A stretch of 64,000 nucleotides of DNA. It comes from Straminergon stramineum (taxonomy: Eukaryota; Streptophyta; Bryopsida; Hypnales; Calliergonaceae). Location: assembly GCA_963920665.1 (NCBI GenBank), contig OY987263.1, positions 19,269,430-19,333,429 of the forward strand, written 5' to 3'. Below the pieces are notes generated by a model. The model was not told where the DNA came from. It worked only from the letters and a program-made list of their open reading frames with translations, and searched no databases. Made by a program: the position numbers and the translations under genes. Below, one piece after another: positions 13,541 through 26,000 of the stretch; within the stretch, counting starts at the first letter, position 1; each line of letters begins with the position of its first letter.

Positions 13541-14034
13541 TCTGCGGTCTCTAGGAGGCGGACGCGGATCTCGGGGAGTGACTATGGATCTAATAGGGCG
13601 CATTTGGGATTGAGGAGGCAACTGCGGATCTTGGACAGGGTGATTGTGGCTTCAGGGGCGCGTGCGGGTCCTCTAGGAGGCAATTGCGGGTATTTGTGAG
13701 GCATTACTTCTCTTCAGGCTCCCACTTCATGTCTTTGCCTCGCAGGTTGCCACGTACTCTCAACCCATGGTTGCCTACTAGCTTGAACCCGAAGTCACGC
13801 CTACTTGTAATCGCCCACACTCGAGGTCACCCACACCCACATGCGCCCCTTTAGGATGCCATATGGAAGACACATGTCTGCCACATGGCATCCAGGTGGC
13901 TTCATGGGCAGGGTGAATTTTTTTTTAAAAGTCAAAGCTTAGTTTGACTCTATTAGATAGACAAGAGGGTCTACTTGACGTGTTGGACGTTGTGTTCGTC
14001 GTGTTGTTCAACTGTCTGCCGGAACAACCCTAGT
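13533..14034 (-). repeat. Left copy of a long dispersed inverted repeat
   Basis: Read on the minus strand from GGTTGTTCCGGC at about 14034, this tracks the plus-strand sequence starting at about 62814. The match runs through the shared GCCACATGGCATCCAGG core, a block of GCGACTGCGGGTC-like units and a TTGAACCCGAAGTC segment. The two copies are in opposite orientation about 49 kb apart and differ at roughly one base in six by eye. It could be a solo LTR or the 5-prime region of another transposon. It ends about 200 bp from the end of the TIR-NBS-LRR pseudogene. Confidence 0.7.
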
Positions 14035-14241
14035 AACCGTACAAATTCAAACTAAACATGTTAGAAATCACACAAGAAAAGAAAACATAACAATATCACT
14101 TACGGATTGAAAGATTATAATGTTTAATCATGATGGTGTTAAAACTATTAAATTTTTTCAATTCTCTTTTTGCATGTCAACTCTAAAAAGTTGGTCACTA
14201 AAAAAATATGAGGTTATAGGGCTTAGCATGCACAACCCCAA

Positions 14242-17200
14242 TCAATCTCGCAAGGACGTTAGATTGCTCCTTAGTACCATCGCGGGAGCATAATGGTAGC
14301 TCCATTGCATTTTCAATGTTCGGAGTCTCTCGCAAGATGGAATACTTGGAGAATCATCCGCCAAGCATGGTCTGAAAAGAATATGGCCGTTTTTTGGATC
14401 ACATAAAAGTTCCGACCTGTCGGTCAATGCGGTCTGGCATCTACATGGAGATGCTGCTACCTTAGTTGAACATTCGGATATACTGAGCTCCTTCAATTGG
14501 AGGCATGGTGAAAAATTGGGCAATCGCTTCAGAACCGGAAGGTCATGCAAAATCACCAGTTTCAGTGATACCAATGAACAAACGGAGTGTTGACGTTCAA
14601 GGAGCACTGTGTCGCAGATGACCTTGGTGAATATCAGTGTCTCGAGTTTGGGAAGCCCTGATATCTCCAAGTGACGTTAACAATCGAGCCCATACAGATT
14701 GAGCACAGTCACATTGGAACAATCACTCAGTTGCAGTACAACCACGTTGCACCATTCTCGTAGATTCCTTCTTGGGATCTCATTGCAATTCAAATGTCGT
14801 AACAGTATTCTTGACAGATCCGACCAACACTTCCCTGCAGGGTGGCGCTCTAGTTGACGAGGCAGACGTTTGTTCTGATTAGGAAGTGTTCGATAAACAA
14901 ACCGGACATCACTCATAGCCAGTCCCCGGGTTGATACATACCAGTCTGCAAATTCTTTATAAAGGTCATGTGTGGTGATAGCTGTCTCTCCTATGCTGAT
15001 CATGGCAGAACTCTTCAACTGGTTCATCTGCAAATCAAGACACGAAAAAAGAAGTGTAAGTTACACCTTTTACCAAGGACTGTTCAAAATATGATGAACC
15101 TAGCTCGAGTAAGTAGGAACTCTGCAGTGGAAAAGCAAGCAGGGCACAATCAGCAGGTGAATGGTGGTCTATACTAACCTTTAGTTCCACTTCTGCTTCA
15201 CTCATTTCGTGTATTTCTGCAAGCCAGGTGATCTGCCTTTGAGGTGTTGCAAACCGTAAGTGGGTCAGATTGTGGAAGGAGAGAGCCATGTCCAAGAATA
15301 TGAGTTTTATGGGCTCTTCAAAAGTACTGAACTGCAATCCAAGAATTCGAAAGATTTCAGGAAGATCCTCTGCTGACGCATTCTTCCACTTGTTATCATC
15401 TTGAAGACGCGGTTCCCAAGCCAACAATTCAGTGTCATTGATGGTATTGTTGTAGGCACCCAATGCTCCTAATGCCAAGGGATGGTAGTGTCGTCTAGGG
15501 CGTTTCCTCTTGCGGGAACTTCGCGCACCATCTAAGTTGTCAAAGTAGAATTGGTCCAGGCAAGAGTTTAAGACACTCTGCTCTTCCGGCGAAAGTGAGG
15601 AAACCTTTCTCCCTGGAGCTGCTTTTCGGAGGAAAATCACAGCCTCTTCGTCCTTCATCAAATTGGGCATTTGCTTGCAATACTGTCGATCGAGCAGCAG
15701 TCCCTATACAACATCCTGGGACCTAGCCGTCACCATGATTTTGCTTCCTTCATGAAATCCTGCCTCAAGATATGCAAGTGCTTCCTTTCTAGATGCTTGG
15801 TTGTCGGAAACGTTGTCTATTACGAGAATCACCGGGTGCTGATGCAAACATTCCCTCAGGCGTGTCGATCCCTGGAGCTCAGGTATGCTACTTCAACTAA
15901 ACTGAAGAGGTCATTTACAGCATACTGTAACAGTTTTGAGCATTTTTCGAAATTAAGAGTTATACCACTCATGAACTCATCCCCATGCAGTTTTCAACTT
16001 GAGGCATGCAAATGACAATCACGAGATTCACCAATGTTTTCGAATTCATTTCTGGGCCCTCACATACATTGTCAGGAGCATAAACTGGGATACTGGGATA
16101 CTAGAAGAAAGGAATAAATAAAACATAGTAAGGATTGCTAAGTAACGAAGTCGGCTCTACATGTCAGTGGCTTCATGGCACAAAGCTATCATGTTATTAT
16201 TGATGGTTTCAGAACAAGTAGTTCTTGTACCCATATGAGGATCTACATTGTGAGATTTAAAAAACAATTGCCTCGTTCTTCAATATTCACGTTCTCAAGC
16301 TTAAAGTGATGACTTTGCATTACTATATACAGGCCTATAGAAACCTATGAGCATACCAAATTAATTCTTATTTATTGTAGTGAGGTAGTGAGAGAACGTC
16401 ATGTTACCCGGTCACAGTGTTTAATTTGATGGAGTTCGGCCTCGGGCAAGCGCGCCAGCTCCTTCAACACCTTCTTCTGGAGAACAAGCGCATTCTCACT
16501 TCCCAACTCCACATGACAAACTCTTCCAAAATAATCCTGCTGAAAGAAGTTGCACAGGGCCTTGCTCACTATTGTCTTTCCCACCCCACCCATGCCAAAT
16601 AGACCAAGTTTTTGTATGCCAGACAAACCACTATCTGCTCTGAACATTCTTGACAGGACCTGTAAGCAGCCATCCAGAGCACAGTAAAGTTGACACATGA
16701 TCAAACTCATCTCAAGCATGCGGATCCAGTAACTTACAGTATGCGGATAAATAAGCAAATCTCTTGAAAACTAACCGCAGTGGTTATTGCTGACAATTAA
16801 TCTTAGAGAGATGTCTACTGCAATCCAGATTTTGTTTGAATTTTGTGATACAAGGAAGATCTGGATGCCCTGTGTGTGCTGATGGCAGTATGGAAATTAT
16901 ACCTTGCATAATCGGTCGCCACCCTCCTATTTAGAGGTATCGAATCTCAAGTCTGAAGGCGAAAGCCCTAGTATCGTTTTCACAATGGCTTCTCTGTAGG
17001 CCTTCTTGGACTCGAAACGTAAGAACTCGAGGCCATTCACGCGTCGAAGCTCTCTAAAAGCCTCAATCATGGCCTGGACTGATTCAAAGTCATTGGGTAG
17101 AACAAATGCCTCCCATGCTACCCTCCACCGTCTTTTGTTTGTTTCATCACCAGTATCAGCAACCGAGAGACCATAGAATAAGGGTAATAACTTCAATCCT

Positions 17201-17491
17201 TTGTTGTCATTCTTTCGAGCTTTGACAAACTCAACCAATTCTATCATAGGCCACTTGGAAGTGAGGAACTCCTCTGACAGTACGACCACGGCTAACCGGC
17301 AATGTCGGGAGGCGTTAAATATTAGAGGCACGAAATTTTCTCCTTTGGGCAAGCTGCTTTCTTCTTCGTCATAGAAAGGGCAATGATTCTCTGCTTTCAG
17401 ATCCGCAAGCAATTCCTGAACAAAAGATTTCTGAGCGCCACTGTGGCTCAGAAACACCTTGTGCCTGACATAATTAAGCTCTGTAGAGCTG
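14242..17491 (-). pseudogene. TIR-NBS-LRR disease-resistance-type pseudogene
   Basis: Four exons are traceable on the minus strand: 17491-16903 (TIR), 16659-16408 (P-loop), 15877-15179 (rest of NB-ARC) and 15027-14242 (LRR). The TIR exon has YVRHKVFLSHSG and is preceded by a strong pyrimidine tract and CAG acceptor. The next exon has the P-loop GMGGVGKT. The third has kinase-2 VILVIDNV, RNBS-B GSKIMVTARS and a GLPL-like HYHPLALGALG. The last has short leucine-rich stretches. The exons join in phase, but three in-frame stops interrupt the frame: TAG at 16927-16929, TAG at 15704-15706 and TAA at 14677-14679. In each case recognisable family sequence resumes immediately in the same frame. The LRR is short and ends near an inserted repeat. 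Intracellular TNLs normally act as NLR immune receptors. This copy could give at most a TIR-only fragment. An upstream leader exon was not identified. Confidence 0.85.
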
Positions 17492-17562
17492 TAAGGAGAA
17501 AAAAAAATCCGATCTGTAAGAAAAGTGCAGTATCTACACCTACCTTGCCCTAATTTTTTCAC

Positions 17563-18189
17563 AATGAATAACTACTGAATTTGAGGATGAACAGTTGTAC
17601 ACCACCTCAACAGCAGAACTCATGTCAATTCTGGATCATCTACCAAGAAAAATTTGAACCCTTATAACTTTTGCATACGGTATCGAAATTGAATGCATTC
17701 TTTGGTGGTACGTTAGAATCTTCTTCGATTTGTGAACAAAAAAATTTAAGAACCGAACCTGGCCATTCTAGTTCTGGAAACTATTATCAGCGCTAAAATA
17801 TCTCAGCGCTTCGGTGTGGTTACCTTAGTACATGTGGTCAAGAGACTCTAACAACCCCTAGTCGATCGCGAACTACAATATTCATCTAGCAACGTTCTCG
17901 TTTCTACCTGGGCCTCTGCGACTTCTGTGAATCCGAATCTGAGGAAAGTTGATGTATTTCCACTGGCTGATCCGATTCTGAACCCGGTGAAATTTTGGGT
18001 AGCCTGGTTAGTTTGTGAGCCGCCGCCATCAACAAGGCATACGGCGGATTGAACCCCATGGCCAGAGGACATCTAAACAAGCCTACCAGATGCTCCATGC
18101 TGCTTTTACTTAACCCTAAACCATGGCCAAACTTCAGACTGAGACAATCTTCACGAGTTAAAATATGGAGCCTGATCCCTGTCGTCATA
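17563..18189. other. Upstream region of the TNL pseudogene
   Basis: No domain was recognised. The sequence may hold a lost first exon or promoter of the TNL relic, or the start of the adjacent LINE fragment. The short open frames on both strands show no family features. Confidence 0.3.
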
Positions 18190-18890
18190 TACCACCTCCT
18201 TGGGTCGGAAACTCATGACTGCCAATGGCCAACTCAAGAGATCCATTCCGTCAAAATGGTCAGGCCATTTGCTTCTAGTGTTTTCACCTTCATGGTCAGA
18301 AGTTTGGAATAAGAAACGGTCTCTACAGGATGCGGCATTCATGTGGTCCTTGTGGCACAATGCAGCGGCAATTCACTCATGGCAAGCAAAGATCGCTCTG
18401 GGCATTGACACTACAACTGCTGTACATAGATTCTTTCTCTATCCGTAGGCGCAAGAGATCTGGGACTACATGCTCTCTATCTTATTCCACATCCATGGCA
18501 AACCGGCAAGCATTCATACCCACTTCGACTTCCTCTAGGGTTCATGTCAACGATCCCAAGAAGATTTTCCGGGTTACGTACTATTTGGTCTCTACTCAGA
18601 GGCTCCTCACTTTGGTTGATATGGATATCTCGTAATCATACAGTTTTCACTCAGGGCCGGTGGCCTCCTGATTTTATTCAAGAAGCCTTTTAAAACTTAC
18701 TTCTAGACTCAAGTCGTGCTTCGCAGCTAAAGGCTCGCCTCGAAGCTCAACGTTGCCCCCATCAGGCTCTGTCGATTTGGGAAAAATTTGATAGGCTTTG
18801 GATCTGGGCACCCATCCTCACCTTTAGAACCAATTCTTCCATCATTTGGAACAAAAGTAGGCCTCCAATGTGTTTGTTTCAGTAATGGTT
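18190..18890 (+). mobile_element. LINE (non-LTR retrotransposon) ORF2 3-prime remnant
   Basis: The plus-strand translation, spread over several frames, matches the tail of plant LINE ORF2 proteins. It reads LGRKLMTANGQLKRSIPSKW, then VWNKKRSLQDAAFMWSLWHN (the zf-RVT-like segment), AQEIWDYMLSILFHIHG and TIWSLLRGSSLWLIWISRNH. Frameshifts and stops separate these pieces, and the cysteine knuckles are not intact. The polymerase domain is absent, consistent with the usual 5-prime truncation. The fragment lies just upstream of the TNL pseudogene on the opposite strand. Family knowledge suggests a dead insertion. Confidence 0.65.
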
Positions 18891-20087
18891 CATGGTTCTG
18901 TTGGTCACTTCATCCATTAATTGTAGTGAAGCAACAACTCCGATCAGCTCAGAAGAACGTATTAGCAGCAGGGAACCCGACAAGTGGTTCTGAAATTCTA
19001 TTGCCGACACCGAACGGGTATGTGATACCTTTTGATTGCAAGGAAAGGAAAGGGTTAGCAATTACCTGGTGACTTCCTCCTCAAGCTCTGGCACATTGCT
19101 TCCAGCTTTGGGCTTATGAATTGCACATACGAAAGAATTTTTCTGAGGCAACTACACAAAATCCCAATTTCACAGTTCAAATATGTTCCTTCAATGACAT
19201 ACAGAGGTGTCGGCAGAAAGAAATTGAGATTGCAATGAAGAGTTTTCCGGTACAATCTGAAACTGAATCAAGTTGGTTATAGACTAGAACTTACTGAGGA
19301 TCTTTGGTGATCAAACATGGTACCAAAATCAACTGCTCGAATGGATCTTTTCGGAGCACTTGCAGGTCCCTGATACATCCATATGCCATATGGCATATCC
19401 CTGCAAGCTAACTGTTCTGCCACGACTCTTGCGAGTTTAAGATTTGTTTCGAAGATTGGCAGGCAGAGGTGATTGTTAGACAGTATATGTTGGACGGATT
19501 ATATGTTTCCAAGGCCATATCCGTAATGGTTGGTTTGATCCTGAGTTGGAAATTACTCACTTTGAACTAACTCCAACGATTCTAAAGGTATTCTGACTCT
19601 AACTCTGAAGGTTTGATCGAAGACGTACTGAGAACTCAAACCTGGAGTCCGATGCTGGAAAATACTGACAAGGGAATCCGCTCGCTCGAATTAAAAGCTG
19701 CCATGCCGATAATTTCATAAAGATTTCACATCAAAAGCCGCATTTATCAATTGCGGATTGAGCAGGGACCCGCTTGCATTAGTTATCAAATTCGGTGACG
19801 GGAGAAGAATTTCGCAATGTTCACAGTTAAGCGCAAAAATAATCGATTACACAATGGAATACATCGCTGAATGCTACTAAATCCAGAATATCGTCTAAAC
19901 TCTCTCACCAAGGAAAACTCTCATGAGCAACAGCGTGCACAACATGGAGCCTCTAAATAATATACCGTCAAGCTGGCAAAAATGCCAACCCTGCTAAGGT
20001 ATTTCACTACATGATACCAGGTGGAATCTAAATCTGTATGACATCATTTGGAAAGATGGAAGTCTGCACACCCAGAAATGCTCTGGC
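18891..20087. other. Intergenic DNA downstream of QSOX
   Basis: No gene was recognised. A short perfect palindrome, ATGCCATATGGCAT, lies near 19384-19397. The QSOX 3-prime untranslated region must begin just left of 20088, but no clear minus-strand AATAAA was found. Confidence 0.35.
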
Positions 20088-23000
20088 TCATGCAGACCTA
20101 CGTGATTCATGGATAGCTTTTCCTCGAGGGCGTTTTGGTGAAGGCCTGAATCAACAAAAGCACAGTTCAACTTCAGTCAAAAAAATGAGCATGGTCAAAA
20201 CATGGTGATAGTCCGAAACTGAGCATGGTTCTAATCTAATCAACTAATGGTCGATTTGAGACGTCAGGTTCGTCTTAGATTCTGTAAGTTGTAACAGGAA
20301 CATGTTAATTTAAGCGAAAAGACGAAGATAGGCAACAGAAGGGTGAAGCAAATACGTACTTGTATTTCTGTGTGAACGCACGCAGGTAGAATTTAGCAAA
20401 ACTGAATCCACAGATAGCAATGGCGATGCTCCCAGCGGCCCAATATGGCATACCCACTGACTTTTCAACAGCTTCCACTTCAGAGAGTCGTTCCTCCCCT
20501 AGTTCACCATCCTGAGGGAAAGCTCTGTAAAAATTCATTAAGTAATAGTACACTGCCTCCTCGTCCCAGTCAAGGACATCATCCGAGCTGTCCCGGCATG
20601 CAGGGCATTCCTTTTCCAGTGGCCATAACTTCCTTGTTGTGTTCCCTGTCAATTTGTATTCCTCTTGAGCAACAACCTCTGTGACCTGAAATGTGGTAAA
20701 ACATCCCATTTTAGAACTCCCATATCATTTACTGGGTGCACATGTATCCCCAACTCTCTTACACTTGCAGATAATGCCCCTTCTCGAGTAAAGAAGAATA
20801 TTGGAACAGCTTGACTGCGATAGGAGATTGGACTCTTTCTAATTGGACAAATAAGTTTGAGCATCTGACGTCAGTTTCGTTAAAGTTGTACGATTCCAGC
20901 GCCTAAAATTGTGACATATATGTACATAAAGGTCTAACATCTAGGACAGATATGGACAGGTGTTCTGAAGGTGATAAAGTAATGGAATACCGCCATGTAA
21001 CGAAATTGACGTTATCTTAGTAAGAGAAGTACGTTGCATTTGACAAGCAGAGAAACGCACCTTGTTGTGGCTCCTCCATAACCATAAGACGACGTCCTTC
21101 TTTATCAATGCCGCATCTACTGAAATTCTGGAAACAGTCATGCCACAGTTGAAAATTCTAAAGTTAACATATGAGATATAGATCAGAATATGCAGAATAA
21201 AGTCAATCAACATAAAGTGTCTCAAAACAAACCTGCTGAATACATTCAGAAAATGATCTCGACGTTGATCACATTGGTAGAAATCTTTGACAAATGCACT
21301 TATTGCTGATACAGCAAAGGAGCCCTCAGAGTCCTTCACTCGGACAGTCAATGAATGAAGCAACATCCACAATCCACAGCTGCAAAATGGCAATCAGAAC
21401 ATTAGAAAAGACAACCAGCCATGCGAGACATACGGAGGGCAGATTTAGTTAAAGCAATATCATAGGAGTTAGAGACAAGGATTGTGCCACTAGCTTCCAT
21501 TTGTCCAGTCAGCTAGTTTCTAAAGATATGATAAGAAGTATTGTCAAGCTTACTGATATAGCAATTTTCATCACTAGAACATCCACACCAAAGTATTCTA
21601 GAAAACCTACCCGCATTGAACCCTGCCAATTGTAACGCCATCAAAGGCAGTTTCTAATGTAAACCCCGTCTATTGTAACACGGCGAGATTTTCTAGAATA
21701 TCTCTTGGGGATGGGTTTTCCACTACAATATGTTGGACAGAATATATACAACTCCAGTAGAAAGTTTCTCACTTGTAACCACGACCACCTCCATCACAGG
21801 TCTCCTGAACAAGCCACACATTTATGAGAAATTTTGATAGATCAGGAGGAGGCGATCTAGAGATTAATTTTTAAGACTTGGCTAGGAGAATACAAATTCA
21901 AGTGCATTCATTCTAGATGGGTACAGAAAAATAATGGATAGACAAACCCAGAAGCCACGAGGTAAGCCTGGACCGCACAACTGGTGCTCTCTCAATGCGT
22001 TTGCAGGAGGCTGGCGAAGAGGCCACCATGCCTTTAAATTTTGCAGCACTGTAACACTCCCTTTTCGACACCTGATTGACCATGAGCTCCCAAATTATAT
22101 AAATGCAGTCATGCACATTGCACATAACTTATCAATAAAGCGATGAAAAGAACACTTCTAGAATATGTCCTAATGTAACAATGTCGATTCAACTAGCATA
22201 TGCAAGTTGTGGCTCATTGAAGGAGTCCCAACATTAATTTTGTACAGATACAGAACTTTGATAGCACAAATAATCATCAGAAGTGGACGAATCATGAGAA
22301 AGAGTAACACCTTCGTGAGGGATGATGCCTTGACAAGAGGTGAATAAATTGAATAAAGGAGCCTCGACTGGATGACCGCATCATCTACATGGGCCATCAA
22401 TACGGAGCGTCAGGGAAGTATCAGATAGGTGAGGACTACCAATTTCAAGCTTTGATCATGCCAATTGTCAAGGGTGATTGTAAGAAAGATCCGTCCTATT
22501 TTGCATCACATTCATAGTGACAGAGTTGTATTTCCCTAGAACTTTTGGAGGTAGAGCCCAATGAACTTGAAATTTTTATTGGAGATGACTAACTTGATTG
22601 TTATCATATCCCTTATTTTTTAGAAATTTTGAAAATCATTTTATATTTAAAAATCAATTTTGCTAATTTGTCACACTTTGGGGTTTAGGGGTTCTTAGTA
22701 CTAGGGAGTATCCAAAATTAATGATCTAAAGTTGAAATTTTCGTGGTCTATTCCCATAGTTGAAGTACATGTGACCACCAAAGGGAATCTAAAAATATAT
22801 TATTTTATAACCTCCATATTCATGCAAATAGGGCTCCCTTGCACACACTTTTTAACATTGAAGATGATTTTGACTTCATCTTTTTGGTGAAATCTGATCA
22901 CCATCAAGTCCTCACAAATTGCCAATTTTTAGATTTTTTTGGTTCATGATTTTCTATTTATTATTAATTCATATATCATTATATCTATTTTCTGTGACGA

Positions 23001-26000
23001 ACTGTCTTTTTTTTCAAATAGTACTATTTTAATATTTACTAGAAGTTATAGTACTCAAAATGGTACATTTAGCCATTGATTTTTTAGATCTACGGCTAAG
23101 ATTTTTCAGTTTCCTAGTACTTGTAATACTCCTGGTACTAAGCGTAGAAATCGTTGTTTTTGCAAAACGCTACAAAAACTGAATGGTCTTTCTTGCAATG
23201 ACCCTCAATTGGATCACCACCTAGAGCTCAAGTAGAAGCCCTCCAGACGCATTCTAGAAAACTGAGTTACGGTAAACCCTACCAACCATCACGCAATTTA
23301 AGACGTTCCAAACCTAGACACTTTCCACTTGTGACGCAGCTAGATTTTCTAGAACACCTTTAGTGAGTGAGTTTTCTAGTAAGTCACACAGTTTATTGTA
23401 TTTAATGTAAGCCACACAATCACATTTGGCAATTGCTCTAAACTGGAGGGCTTTTTTAATATCTAAATCGGAAGAAACCCTTTAACATGACAAATGTTGG
23501 AGCTCTGATAGTTGGCAGGAAATAATTTCCTGTTAAAAGCTATGTTCAAACTTTATTTGCTTTAGGGTGCAGCATTAGATAAAACAAACGGCTTCCCAAA
23601 CCAATACAGACAAAAGTTAGTTTCGAAACCAAATAGACAACCATTACCCACAAGATTTCAACGTAAAACAGAGTGAAAAAGGATAGAAAGAAATAGAGCG
23701 TCATTCCGTGAAAGTTGGTGGCTTGCCTTCTCATCCATCATGTATGAAAAAGCATGAGCAGTTGCTTCTTCCACATCAAGCAGCGCTCCAGGCATCTTCT
23801 CACGAACGACAGGCATGTACAACAACTTCCCATCAGGCTTCAAAAAAAATCAATAACTGTCACTTTGAACTCAATTAAAAACTCTTGACACGGAGTACAC
23901 TTGCTAAAATAGTCGTGACACATGCGACGTCAACGACAGGTCCTTACTGTTCCAGACCCAAAAGTTTCACAATCCCGAACTTCAGAGAGAAATCAAAATG
24001 AGAGTCAATTACGGAGTACTTCATTGCTTGTTGTAAAGTTTTAGTGGAGATTCTAGACCTGCCAAAGCCCAGGAGCATCCGCGGAAGGTAGTTTTGTTGT
24101 GGCGATTTCTTCGTTACTTAGCGCATCCGGCCTTTTGTCTGTCAATGAGTACTGTCTATTTTCAAACGGTGTATGATTAGAGAATGAAATTGACAAGACG
24201 CTAAACTATGAAAAACAGACCAGTAATCCCCAAAGCATGAGACGAAGAGTCTAATGCCAGATTAAGTCTATTATGCTCAACGAAGCCATTGAGAAAAGAA
24301 CCTCGACAGTGAAAATACTAAGACATGTGCAACATTGTACAAAAGACCAAAAGAGTAAGTGTCAAAATCCACCACTATGTTGTGGAGGATGTTGCGAGCC
24401 ATTTGGTCTAAACGTGGTGCAATATCCAGTGGTCCACAATGCTATGAGCATGATGTATCACCCACTTGAAAATGACACGAGTATTAACTTCCTATTGTTT
24501 GGGGACGACCCACTGGAATTCTTCCTTTTCCAATAGCTTTGCAAGGCCCCGATTACTTAAAATGCTATGATGTCCAATCAATGAAATCAATGAATCTTAC
24601 ACTTTCCACAATACCCTTCAACTCAGATGATAATTAATCAAAGAACTCAGATCACTTCAATATAACGACATGATTAGAAGAAGACAATTGTTACGCAAGA
24701 GATGAATAATGTGTTGTACTGTACACTAGGTGCTGAAAGAACCTGTTACCACCGAACTTCTTTCACGCGAAGCTTTCGGTGATTACTAAAATTAACAAAA
24801 GGAAAGTCTAAAATTAAGATACTTACTTGTTTATGCGCTGATTAATCCAATCGAGTAAATCAGCAGCAGTGCTTACATTCCCCCCATCAACAGAATCGAG
24901 TCCTAACTTCGCTTTAGAAGACGCATCGCCTGATGCCAGGATTTCTGGAGGTCCCCAGTATATAGTCGGGTATCCTTGAACATTAAAACGATCGCAGAGG
25001 CCCTTATTAGTCTGCTCCATTTGCGCAACAAAATCACAAATAGATGTCAACCGAACTTACTGGCGCAAGTGATATGACGATGTTTATGTCAAAGTGTAGA
25101 CGATAGTCAAAGCTGTTATGGAATGACAACACACTAACTAAAAATGATTTGAAAGGAATACCACAGCAAGGCTAAAATTGGACAAAAAACGAGACAAACA
25201 TCACAATTTCATGGCATTTAGAAACTCAACGCAACTGTGGCAGAGTAGCAAGAAATACTAAAGATTGAGGGACAGCAAAGCCTTACCTCAATAGCGCAAT
25301 TCACCTTGGTGACAAATACCTCACCCTCATGAACTGGACGTGGGGCATTAAACAGGCACGCTACTAGCTCAAAATGCGACTGCACGATCACACAGTAGTA
25401 AGACTTAGAAACTAGACTTAGAAACTATTTCTCACTGTGTGCTCTACAACGACTGCCTTCATAATGATTAACCATTCCTTTCAGAAGAACCTTGTCATTT
25501 CACTGTCTGTCAATCCCAGTTCTTTTTTAATTGCACAAATTGCATTCGAAGAAAAAGATCAAAATCTCCTGTAGAATGCAACCATACCATCATTGAATAA
25601 TTTCATGAGGTGAGCTCACCTTGTATTCCTGGAAAGCAGGTAACCTGCACAAACATGATTCTAAACATCATTCAAATGCTGATCATGAAGATAGCTAAAA
25701 ATCCCCAAATCAGGGTCGTAAGCACACGCAAGGGTAACCCTAAAACCCGAGAGGGTCACAGGACCCGACAATAAGAGAACAACAAGCTAGTGGCCTCTTC
25801 TAAAGATGATTAATCGTCGATCTTAAAACATGCACAAATGCATCATACTCACACACAGAAAAAGAAGGAGAAAACAGGCATTGATCTTGAAGTTGCCAGT
25901 ACACCGACACTTTTGATTCGATTCACAAAACGCATTCGGATCACTCACGAAATGGTGATTAAAAGTTTCGAGGTTTTAAGTATTTTCTCAAAAAAAAGCA

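Noticed and set aside
13300..13699. Overlapping open frames on both strands in the 13.3-13.7 kb region
   Set aside because: They are translations of a GC-rich tandem repeat with repeated peptide units and no domain.
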